A stretch of 64,000 bases of DNA from Dyadobacter sp. CY261 (GTDB taxonomy: Bacteria > Bacteroidota > Bacteroidia > Cytophagales > Spirosomataceae). A program made the translations under genes and the position numbers. Below are positions 36,301 through 42,822 of the stretch, piece after piece; position 1 is the stretch's first letter; each line of letters begins with the position of its first letter. Under the pieces are notes generated by a model. It did not search any database and was not told the DNA's origin. It was given only the letters and a program-made list of their open reading frames with translations. The stretch covers positions 496,001-560,000 of the forward strand of contig NZ_JAKCPW010000003.1 of the NCBI RefSeq assembly GCF_021440085.1, given 5' to 3'.

Positions 36301-36581
36301 GCGCATCGAAGCGTATCAAGATCGCCGGCACGCACGCCATCGAAGTTTCTGCCGACATCTTCAACTTCGCCAACTTCCTCAATAAGGAATGGGGGCGCAC
36401 TAAAACCCTGGGTACACAAGCGCTTTACGCATTGGGTGTCCCCGCTGCAAACGGCAACCCTGCGCAGCCTGCGTTTGACAGAGCAAAAAACCAATATGTA
36501 TACCGTGTAAACACTGCCGGTGTGGTGACGCCGTCGGGTAACCCTTACCAGGTACAATTCGGTTTGCGTTATAGTTTCTAA
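33372..36581 (+). CDS. Oar-like TonB-dependent receptor
   Basis: This 1069-residue outer-membrane protein has a signal peptide (LLFITLTLLCYLSNIVVLRAQ), a CarboxypepD_reg domain (about residues 30-115), a plug (about 125-240, with MELSPLSRGGNISG and GRSGGGTISAVTKSGTN) and a large barrel ending in QFGLRYSF. The plug and the ETTFxYDVTYGRS-like region resemble Oar proteins. No SusD gene is adjacent. It is a single transcription unit ended by a strong terminator. The ligand is unknown; protein or peptide import is plausible for the Oar class. Confidence 0.93.
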   Translation: MHKRILLFITLTLLCYLSNIVVLRAQTTQASISGTVTDDQNAELAGATVQVKNESTGFTTGTVTNAKGEYAFKELPLGGPYTVTATYVGFGEQKLTGYLLHQGDAIKVRMNMKEAGQTLEVVSVVASGIKNKIENLGASTSISARDITRLPVNGRNFTSLMELSPLSRGGNISGQLGSSTGYTIDGMSAKNPTSAGATTSRSGAPYSISIEAVREFQVVTNQYDVTYGRSGGGTISAVTKSGTNQLSGSAFNYTRADWLSSPYDIRGNKINNKFSTNQFGFSLGGPILKDKLHFFMAWDHQQDSRPLIIADILSPVDENRFNVTRATLDRFVEIARSKYGMANTPQFGSFDKKRGSDAAFLRLDWQLNNRNLLTIRNNYTNDRNKLGLADNTTINAYESYGNDFNQDNSLLASLRSTLNSKVTNELKVQHLFIKQKSAPGDQLPSANIPRAIVENVNSVLSDGNSRSTNIQMGGHRFAQERFTNNVVQLVDNLYYNTDKVEYTFGADIMMTRSHSTYGSEVNGRFHYNVDAAAGKTALDQFNELKPYRYYREVPLMDDWSVKGTIWNAGVYGQLKTALATGLDVVAGLRLDYAHYPSSPLNQTLYDALQIRTDNKIKSFVVQPRVQFTWDVNDKHTDIFRLGGGVFASDINNYVVINNLTFDGKHLATVDVRSPNIPTPDFAAYRANYNSIPTLSQFQLPTINTNGSDARVPIMYKANFTYNKYLTDKLKVGVAGYMTLGRNNYMYVDRNMVDEPFFRLANEGNRGVYVPGGNDMPTNGAGDWLKGRKATQFGRVLELNSEGKVNAFSFVADVKYQYFRDGEITLSYTYNDVKDNTSFNGNVANSATLSLPVRDDPRNLSLMSYSDNQFRHKIVFYGTLPSFWGVNVGVRYSGIGGTRYTLLSGGNTNGDFVGTNDLAFVFDKNDPSVPENVRTGLQAILDNPDASQSIKDYITKNSGKIAERNGGINGFYGIFDIRASKRIKIAGTHAIEVSADIFNFANFLNKEWGRTKTLGTQALYALGVPAANGNPAQPAFDRAKNQYVYRVNTAGVVTPSGNPYQVQFGLRYSF

Positions 36582-36602
36582 GATTACTCCTTTAAAATAC
36601 AG

Positions 36603-36637
36603 AATCCCCTCTTCCGCTTGGAGGAGGGGATTTTTTT
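36603..36637 (+). terminator. Intrinsic terminator of the Oar-like gene
   Basis: A 13-base stem AATCCCCTCTTCC / GGAGGAGGGGATT with one G-T wobble pair and a GCTT loop is followed by seven Ts. It lies 22 bp after the stop codon. Confidence 0.9.
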
Positions 36638-36650
36638 GTGCGATTATTCC

Positions 36651-36718
36651 GCTTGATTATTCATCCGTGGCCGTATGGTCATTGCCGAGCGCCGCGGAGA
36701 AAATGATGCTTTATTTTA
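36651..36718 (+). repeat. Duplicated upstream region, copy 1
   Basis: The region before the first small lipoprotein shares order and spacing with 37227-37290 before the second: CTTGAT-ATTC, then GCCG, GGTCATTGC, CG-CG, GA-AAAAT and a T-rich end. This shows that the tandem gene duplication carried its upstream control region along. The third copy at 37765 lacks it. Confidence 0.55.
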
Positions 36719-36795
36719 TCGCATATTAATTCAGAAGCAGCGAATTGAAGATTGTACCTATCCCTTTCATACTATCTGAATTTGATCAATATGCC

Positions 36796-37197
36796 ATGAA
36801 AAAAGACATCACAAAACTACTGTTGCCTCTGCTTATACTGACACCTTCATTTTCCTGCGAGTTCAAGCGCAGCACCTGCATTTTCGGGAAAGTAGTCGAC
36901 CAAAATCAACAGCCTGTGGATAGCATCATGGTTTTGGCGGCGGGTTCCTGTTACCTCCATGCGGAGAAGTTGGGACAGACATTCACGAATAAAAAGGGTG
37001 AATACGTCATTAACATTGATGTCCCGGAAGAATATTATGCGCTGGATCTATTCATTCCGAGTCTCTGCGAAAGTCCCGAGAGCCAGGCCCGATACAAAAC
37101 CACCAAAATCTTCAAGGACAGGCGTAAGACTGCCAGCTGCTGTATCTCAAAAATCGAAGAAAAAACACGGTGGGACTTTGAGCTGGAAGTTAGATGA
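36796..37197 (+). CDS. Small lipoprotein with carboxypeptidase-regulatory-like fold, paralogue 1
   Basis: This 133-residue lipoprotein has a signal peptide and lipobox (LLPLLILTPSFSC). The mature part has FGKVVDQNQQPVDSIMV, then TFTNKKGEYVINIDVPEEYY, which looks like a single CarboxypepD_reg-like Ig domain, and ends in WDFELEVR. Four extra Cys residues distinguish it from its paralogues. The ATG at 36796 is preferred to a longer frame at 36745 because it directly precedes the signal peptide. It is the first of three tandem paralogues and probably a surface or periplasmic protein of unknown role. Confidence 0.75.
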   Translation: MKKDITKLLLPLLILTPSFSCEFKRSTCIFGKVVDQNQQPVDSIMVLAAGSCYLHAEKLGQTFTNKKGEYVINIDVPEEYYALDLFIPSLCESPESQARYKTTKIFKDRRKTASCCISKIEEKTRWDFELEVR

Positions 37198-37226
37198 CCA
37201 CTACTTCCATTGGCCTTAATTCTCCT

Positions 37227-37290
37227 CTTGATCATTCCCCGGTTGCCGATCGGTCATTGCATCGTGCCGGAAAGAAAATATGTTTTTGAT
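37227..37290 (+). repeat. Duplicated upstream region, copy 2
   Basis: This is the counterpart of 36651-36718: CTTGATCATTC, GCCG, CGGTCATTGC, CG, GCCGGAAAGAAAAT and a T-rich end, ahead of the second lipoprotein paralogue. Confidence 0.55.
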
Positions 37291-37344
37291 TTGAGAAATA
37301 TTCGTCATTAAACTAAATGCTCATGCTATGAAAACATGGTTTGA

Positions 37345-37729
37345 ATGTTGCAAAACTTACAATCCGTCTGTCTTGCTATTACTCTTATCATCTCGCTCGC
37401 CGCCTGTGAATTTGAGCGCACCACCTACATTTACGGAAAGGTGATTGATCAAAATCAACAGCCTGTCGATAGTATTATGCTTATGGTAACGGGAGCAAAT
37501 CTATCTCCCAATACCGTTCATCTGGCTTCCACATACACGGATGCGAATGGAGAATATGAAATACTCTTAGAAGTGCCTAGGAAATATCTCTTCCTAAGCA
37601 TATACATTCCCTATCTACCTGACATCCCAAATTTGAAAGGCTTTATGAAGTCGCGATGAAAAAGGTTGCTGCGGTGGTCCGATAATCGGGAAGAAAATGC
37701 GATGGGACTTTGAGTTAGAGCCAAAGTAA
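37345..37729 (+). pseudogene. Small lipoprotein paralogue 2, frameshifted at its C-terminus
   Basis: The ATG at 37345 opens a lipoprotein (ITLIISLAAC lipobox) with YGKVIDQNQQPVDSIML and STYTDANGEYEILLEVPRKY, as in the neighbours. The frame closes early at 37657-37659 (104 codons). The family ending continues in other frames: KFERLYEVAMKK in the frame of 37635, then IIGKKMRWDFELEPK with a TAA at 37727-37729. Two frameshifts are therefore needed. A truncated lipoprotein may still be made. Confidence 0.75.
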
Positions 37730-37764
37730 ATTTTGCATTCATTCATTAAACAAGCAATCAAATT

Positions 37765-38169
37765 ATGAATAAACACTCCAGAACTCTATCAGGTATTTTC
37801 AAAACATGTCTATTTCTCGCAGTGCTGTCGATGCTCGCTTGCGGACATTTAGGTGATCGCACCACGGTCGTGTATGGCAAAGTGTATGACCAAAATCAGC
37901 AGCCTGTGGACAGCATTAAGATTTTGGTAAGCGGCTTAAAATTGAACGGCGTGTACGACCTTGAATCGACCTACACCGATGAGAATGGTGATTATGAGAT
38001 TCTCCTGGAAGTACCTAGAAAGTTTGGAAACATTAGCGTCATGGTTCCGTACGGTCTGGACAATCCAAAGTATGAAAAGATGTATCGTCATGCTAAGCTT
38101 ATAAACGAACAGAACATTCGGATGATCGGCAAGAAAACAGAATGGAACTTTCAGTTAGAACCTAAATAA
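37765..38169 (+). CDS. Small lipoprotein with carboxypeptidase-regulatory-like fold, paralogue 3
   Basis: This 134-residue intact paralogue has lipobox LAVLSMLAC, then VYGKVYDQNQQPVDSIKIL, STYTDENGDYEILLEVPRKF and C-terminal MIGKKTEWNFQLEPK. It lies 35 bp after the end of paralogue 2 and 25 bp before the large type IX cargo gene, so it may be cotranscribed with the latter. No enzyme motif is visible. The conserved DQNQQPVDSI and LEVPRK segments define the family. Confidence 0.78.
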   Translation: MNKHSRTLSGIFKTCLFLAVLSMLACGHLGDRTTVVYGKVYDQNQQPVDSIKILVSGLKLNGVYDLESTYTDENGDYEILLEVPRKFGNISVMVPYGLDNPKYEKMYRHAKLINEQNIRMIGKKTEWNFQLEPK

Positions 38170-38194
38170 TTTTTCACTTCAAATACATACACCA

Positions 38195-41100
38195 ATGACA
38201 CATTTCAAAAAATGTGACACGGGAAAGCTATGCCTTTTCCTGGCGTCCCTCCTATTGTCTTGTCAAACCATTTTAGCTCAAGACTATCAGACATTACGAC
38301 AAAATGCCCTGGACGAACTGGACCTGTCGGGCCTCGGCGATAAGCTATTTATGAATGCGGCGGTCACTACACGCCATGAAATTGATTACTTAAAGCAAAT
38401 TTACTCCGGCAAGCTTTCGAAACCGGAACCTGTTTCGGCAGAAGAATGGCACAACCTCTACGAACGCATGTACGACGCCGACCTCCGTGCAAAAAATGCG
38501 CACATACCATCCCTGAAAGATTTAGTGGAGATCAACCCTTCGAAACTGACCCGGAACGATACCATTCCGCTTGGCATTATCGATATGGAAGCCGTGTATC
38601 TGACTGAAAAACAGCTTCGATTGAACGAGGATACCAAACGTGCGGGGAAGCGGGTCGATTTCTCCGCTTATGCGCCGTTCAGGATTGTTTACGCAGCTGC
38701 TCTGCAACAGGACGCTTATCAGGCCGAGGTTTTTTTCAAGATCAGCCCCAAATTGTTCATTACCAATCACACACAACCGATTACCGGAATCGCGATCGAC
38801 TTTGACGACGGCAAGGGCTTTGCCAGTTATTCATTTCAGGAACAACTGGTAAAGCACCACTTTGAAACGGAAGGCAAGCATCCGATCACAATAAGGCTGA
38901 TTGCGAAAAACCGAAACTACGATTTTGAAACGTATGTCGATGTACGGCAACTAGAACGCATACCACCGTCGATGGAATTCCATATCTCCGCACCTGCCGC
39001 CATTAACGACACTTCCCTGCATAATGCTCGGACGCAAGTCCTTGGCGCGACCATTCGCATTGTAACGGGCTGCGACGGAATACTCGACAAAGCCGTGATC
39101 ATAGGGGAAGGTTTTGATTTCGCGAACGATGTAAATCTGGACGAGTTAGAAGCAATGTTTCGCGAGCGGTTTGCACAATGGATCAGGGAGGGTTTTGACC
39201 TCGTATTTATAGATTACGACGATGGAACAGCTGCTATTGAAAACAACGCGCAGGTTATGAAAGCGGTCATTCAGCAAATCAATTCTATTAAGCAGGGTAA
39301 TACTGACAACATCGTTTTGGGTGTCTGCATGAGCGGTCTGGTTGCCCGGTACGCATTACGAAAAATGGAAGTGGATGGAATCAATCACCATGTCAGGCTC
39401 ATGATTTGCTATGATACCCCGAATCAGGGTGCTAATGTCCCCGTTGGGCTGACACAGCTCCTATGGGAGTCTGGCCCGACATTGCTAACACAAGTAATCC
39501 TCAAATTTTTCGCAAAAACCTGGCGTGACTACTATTACTCGATGACCACGCCAGCCGCAACGCAAATGATGCTCCACTGGGGCGGCAAGCTTACTGGCGG
39601 CGTTGGCTCCAAGTCGCCTGCATTTGATGCTTTCCAGGCCAGTCTTAATAGCCTTGGCAATAGCGGATACCCGCAAAACTGCCGAAATATTGCTATAACA
39701 CACGGTAGTATGAATGCCCAAGATCGCGACCTGTTCGACAAATACAACTATGGTGATCGCATATTGCGAAGCTGGACACCTTTCGGCCTGCAAAACAGCA
39801 ATATTGACATCCATACGAATTCACTTAACCAGAACACTAATGTGCTTCGTTTTGCAACGTGGGGGATATTTTCCAAAAAGTTGGGAGTTAGTCTTAATTA
39901 TATTTCTCCGTTTAATGATGACTTTTTGCCCGGTGGCATAACCCCGAGGGCAGTTCCTAACAAATTATTTTTTGACACCAAATATTTCACATTTTGCTTC
40001 ATACCGACGTTTAGCGCAATCGACTATAAAGGCCCTTTAAACACGCAAGTACAACGAGAGTTACTGGACTTACACGCAGTCAATGCCGTCACTGGCCCCG
40101 GAAGGCAGACGCCGTTTGCAAATATTTATGGTACTGATGACGACACCGAACATATCCAAGCCGGATTTATCCCCTGGACAACCATCGGCCAAGCCGAAAA
40201 CCTCCTCGCTGGAGGCACGACCTGCCCGGCACTCCCCCTCCCACCCCAGCCGATCATTTCAGTCTACAACGTCTGCTATCCTTTCAACCAGAGCCGCGCG
40301 ACGGAGGGCAATACGGCCAATATCTCCGTTTCACTGGCAACGCCGTCCGGTGGGCAGTACATTCACAATTGGCTGATACTTCCCACGCAACAGGCCTTCA
40401 CAACCACGGGTGATCAGATCACATTTCAGGCTGAGCAACCGGGGCAGTATCAGGTAATTTGCACCAGGACTTATCCGAACCGCAGGGACCTGGAATCGAA
40501 GCATGAGGTGACTTTTACCGTAACTACCTGTGGCGATCCGGCTATTCTGGTGCCGGAAAACCCGCAGATACCGCCACTGATCGATCCGGACATCAGTATA
40601 TTCGACATTTGGGAAGATGATTTCCTCCTTACCACACCTAACCCTGATTCCGTTGCGGTATTTGCCCATTACGAAGGGACGCTTCCGGCCATTCTTTATG
40701 CCTCGAAAGCCAATGAAAGCTTTGTACCGGCAAGTCAACTCGAAGTCGCCGGCATGTTTCCCGAATTTGCCCAGCTCTTTGCGGAACAAGATCCCCGTGA
40801 CCCTTTACCGGTTACGCTCGCTACATTCACGGCCTCGCGCGAGGGTGGTATAATCTGCCTGCGTTGGGCAACCACCAGTGAGGTCGATAGTGATCACTTT
40901 GAAATTGAAAGGAGCAACGATGTGAAGGCATGGCAGAAAATCGGTGAGGTCCATTCCAAGAAAACCGACGAAACTATCATGCATTATACTTTCAATGATC
41001 TCGCCGACCTCAATGGAACAACCTATTACAGGTTAAAAATGGTGGATCATGACAGCTCTTTCGCATACAGTCGCATTTGTCCCGTCAACCTGGATGAAAG

Positions 41101-41332
41101 CAACATGATCGCGTTTCCCAATCCGTTTGAAGCCGACAGGCCGCTAAGATTGCTTTGGGGCAACAAGGCAGTAGAAAAATTGACGTTTTACGACTTATCG
41201 GGAAACATCGCAATAGAAACAACCGGAGAACCGACACCTGCGCAAATACGGGTACTTGCGGCAGGAAAATATCTGATAAAGGCAATATTTACCAACGGTA
41301 CCACGGCGACCAAGCTTGTGATGAAGCGTTGA
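38195..41332 (+). CDS. Type IX-secreted alpha/beta-hydrolase-like protein with C-terminal sorting domain
   Basis: This 1045-residue secreted protein has a signal peptide (LCLFLASLLLSCQTILAQ). The middle region (about residues 290-600) resembles a lipase/PGAP1-like alpha/beta hydrolase with FIDYDDGTAAIENNAQVMKA and the nucleophile elbow LGVCMSGLVARYALRKM. The usual Ser of GxSxGG is Cys378 here. A PKD-like segment follows near residues 700-790. The last 80 residues (IAFPNPFEADRPLRLLWGNK to ATKLVMKR) are a type IX secretion sorting domain. It would be exported and perhaps surface-anchored, using machinery that includes PorV (57603-58691). Confidence 0.82.
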   Translation: MTHFKKCDTGKLCLFLASLLLSCQTILAQDYQTLRQNALDELDLSGLGDKLFMNAAVTTRHEIDYLKQIYSGKLSKPEPVSAEEWHNLYERMYDADLRAKNAHIPSLKDLVEINPSKLTRNDTIPLGIIDMEAVYLTEKQLRLNEDTKRAGKRVDFSAYAPFRIVYAAALQQDAYQAEVFFKISPKLFITNHTQPITGIAIDFDDGKGFASYSFQEQLVKHHFETEGKHPITIRLIAKNRNYDFETYVDVRQLERIPPSMEFHISAPAAINDTSLHNARTQVLGATIRIVTGCDGILDKAVIIGEGFDFANDVNLDELEAMFRERFAQWIREGFDLVFIDYDDGTAAIENNAQVMKAVIQQINSIKQGNTDNIVLGVCMSGLVARYALRKMEVDGINHHVRLMICYDTPNQGANVPVGLTQLLWESGPTLLTQVILKFFAKTWRDYYYSMTTPAATQMMLHWGGKLTGGVGSKSPAFDAFQASLNSLGNSGYPQNCRNIAITHGSMNAQDRDLFDKYNYGDRILRSWTPFGLQNSNIDIHTNSLNQNTNVLRFATWGIFSKKLGVSLNYISPFNDDFLPGGITPRAVPNKLFFDTKYFTFCFIPTFSAIDYKGPLNTQVQRELLDLHAVNAVTGPGRQTPFANIYGTDDDTEHIQAGFIPWTTIGQAENLLAGGTTCPALPLPPQPIISVYNVCYPFNQSRATEGNTANISVSLATPSGGQYIHNWLILPTQQAFTTTGDQITFQAEQPGQYQVICTRTYPNRRDLESKHEVTFTVTTCGDPAILVPENPQIPPLIDPDISIFDIWEDDFLLTTPNPDSVAVFAHYEGTLPAILYASKANESFVPASQLEVAGMFPEFAQLFAEQDPRDPLPVTLATFTASREGGIICLRWATTSEVDSDHFEIERSNDVKAWQKIGEVHSKKTDETIMHYTFNDLADLNGTTYYRLKMVDHDSSFAYSRICPVNLDESNMIAFPNPFEADRPLRLLWGNKAVEKLTFYDLSGNIAIETTGEPTPAQIRVLAAGKYLIKAIFTNGTTATKLVMKR

Positions 41333-41589
41333 TCAAATTAAAACAGCACCGGAAGTTGCGATTACGGCCACAGCGGTGTTTAAAAATCAAATTTCCTGCA
41401 ACTTATTGACAGATTTCTGCGAAATGGTCGTTAACGGGTGAACAGATTACACCAAATTTTGGACGGTTTGACCCTGCGTTTCAGCAGTTCATCACATTGG
41501 CGTTCTGTATGTTGAATTTCAGACTTTAATTTAGAGCATGTTTCATTCATTTGGAAGCTCGTCTTCCGGAACATTAACATCATTTAGCC

Positions 41590-42030
41590 ATGATCACTAT
41601 TGAAATTGAACAAGAACAGGAAATTACTCCAATGAACATCATCCGGATCGGAACAGGATTCTGGTCTGCGAAACCGCTATTAACAGCCGTCAGACTAGGA
41701 CTTTTCACCGAACTGGCCGACGGTCCGCTTTTCGTATCCGAGATCCGGCAAAAACTCGGCCTGCACAGCGGCAGCTCCCTTGAATTTCTCGACGCGCTTG
41801 TTTCCTGGGGCATTATTGAGCGCCAGGGCAAAGGCTTCACCGCCATTTACCGCAACTCACCCGAAGCCAACACATTCCTCAACCCCCGGAAGCCGGATTA
41901 CCTGGGCAATTTGCTGGAAATGGTGAATGACGAGAGATCGCCGATAAGTGGCCATTTAAAAGAAGTAGTCAATGTTGCCGGGATCAAAAATCGTTTGGAC
42001 TGGAAGGGAATATCCACGATGGTGGCTTAA
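41590..42030 (+). CDS. Truncated O-methyltransferase: dimerisation domain only
   Basis: This 146-residue protein matches only the N-terminal winged-helix dimerisation domain of plant-type O-methyltransferases: IRIGTGFWSAKPLLTAVRLG, LFTELADGPLFVSEIRQKLG, LEFLDALVSWGIIERQGKG and PDYLGNLLEMVND. The SAM-binding catalytic domain (about 190 more residues in full-length relatives) is absent, and an intrinsic terminator follows 29 bp after the stop. It is either a gene broken by deletion or a domesticated stand-alone regulator-like domain. ATG 41632 is an alternative start. Confidence 0.65.
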   Translation: MITIEIEQEQEITPMNIIRIGTGFWSAKPLLTAVRLGLFTELADGPLFVSEIRQKLGLHSGSSLEFLDALVSWGIIERQGKGFTAIYRNSPEANTFLNPRKPDYLGNLLEMVNDERSPISGHLKEVVNVAGIKNRLDWKGISTMVA

Positions 42031-42058
42031 AACAACATTCGGACAACCTTACTTTTTC

Positions 42059-42091
42059 GGGAGCGGTATCATCATCGCTCCCTCAGTTTTT
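42059..42091 (+). terminator. Intrinsic terminator after the truncated methyltransferase
   Basis: Seven-base perfect stem GGGAGCG / CGCTCCC with a 10-base loop, followed by CAG and TTTTT. It lies on the + strand just after the gene ending at 42030. Confidence 0.7.
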
Positions 42092-42289
42092 GCAATTATT
42101 TCTTCAATTCAGATGTCCACCAAGTATCAAAGCGGGCTACCTGTTCATTAGCTGCCCCCAAGTGCCGGATATTGCTACTTTAATTCTTCATCAGCAATAA
42201 ATTTTGGGCGATGTTTCTTCCGTTGGTGATATTTACTTCCATTGAAAAACCGCATTTCATCGCGGCAAATCTGCACCTTGTCAATCCGA

Positions 42290-42321
42290 TTTGCCGTAGC
42301 CTGACCTCCGGTTTACATTTG
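42290..42321 (+). promoter_or_regulatory. Promoter of the iorA-iorB-like operon
   Basis: Perfect Bacteroidota promoter: TTTG at 42290-42293, 20-bp spacer, TACATTTG at 42314-42321. The start near 42326 leaves a short leader to ATG 42352 and rules out the upstream start at 42211. Confidence 0.75.
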
Positions 42322-42351
42322 ATGCATTCACAACTTCCAACCGAACCGACT

Positions 42352-42813
42352 ATGCCAACCTATAAGCTTTCTGTCAATGGCAAAACCTACTCTGTCGAGG
42401 CGGAGGAGCAAATGCCGCTGCTTTGGGTAATCCGTGATCTGATTGGCCTTACGGGTACGAAATATGGTTGTGGTATTGCGCAATGCGGGGCTTGTACGGT
42501 GCATTTGAGCGGCGCGCCGGTTCGGTCTTGCTCTTTTCCCGTAGCTGCGGTGGGTGAGCAACCGGTAACGACGATTGAGGGGCTTTCGGACGACAATTCA
42601 CATCCTGTGCAACGCGCCTGGATCGCGGAGCAGGTGCCACAATGCGGCTATTGCCAAAGCGGGCAGATCATGTCGGCGGTAGCATTGCTGGCAAGTAACA
42701 AAAATCCTGACGACCAGGCGATTAACGAGGCTATGAACGGCAATATATGCCGGTGCGGGACTTATCCGCGCATTCGCAAGGCCATTAAAACTGCTGCCAG
42801 CTACCCGCATTGA
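42352..42813 (+). CDS. iorA: (2Fe-2S)-binding subunit of an isoquinoline 1-oxidoreductase-like molybdenum hydroxylase
   Basis: This 153-residue electron-transfer subunit has a plant-ferredoxin-type N-terminal 2Fe-2S site ([15 protein letters not shown] plus CSFP) and a C-terminal helical 2Fe-2S domain ([18 protein letters not shown], then [11 protein letters not shown]). This is the small-subunit layout of xanthine-oxidase-family enzymes lacking an FAD subunit. The strong promoter at 42290-42321 supports this start. The catalytic partner begins 9 bp downstream. The substrate may be an N-heterocycle or an aldehyde; it cannot be told from the sequence. Confidence 0.88.
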   Translation: MPTYKLSVNGKTYSVEAEEQMPLLWVIRDLIGLTGTKYGCGIAQCGACTVHLSGAPVRSCSFPVAAVGEQPVTTIEGLSDDNSHPVQRAWIAEQVPQCGYCQSGQIMSAVALLASNKNPDDQAINEAMNGNICRCGTYPRIRKAIKTAASYPH

Positions 42814-42822
42814 TCGCTTCCC

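Noticed and set aside
36796-38169. Immunity or toxin cassette made of the three small lipoproteins
   Set aside because: They are secreted lipoproteins with a CarboxypepD_reg-like fold and no toxin partner in the locus.
42211-42351. Longer start for the 2Fe-2S subunit
   Set aside because: A perfect promoter at 42290-42321 lies inside the extension, and the family protein begins at the 42352 ATG.
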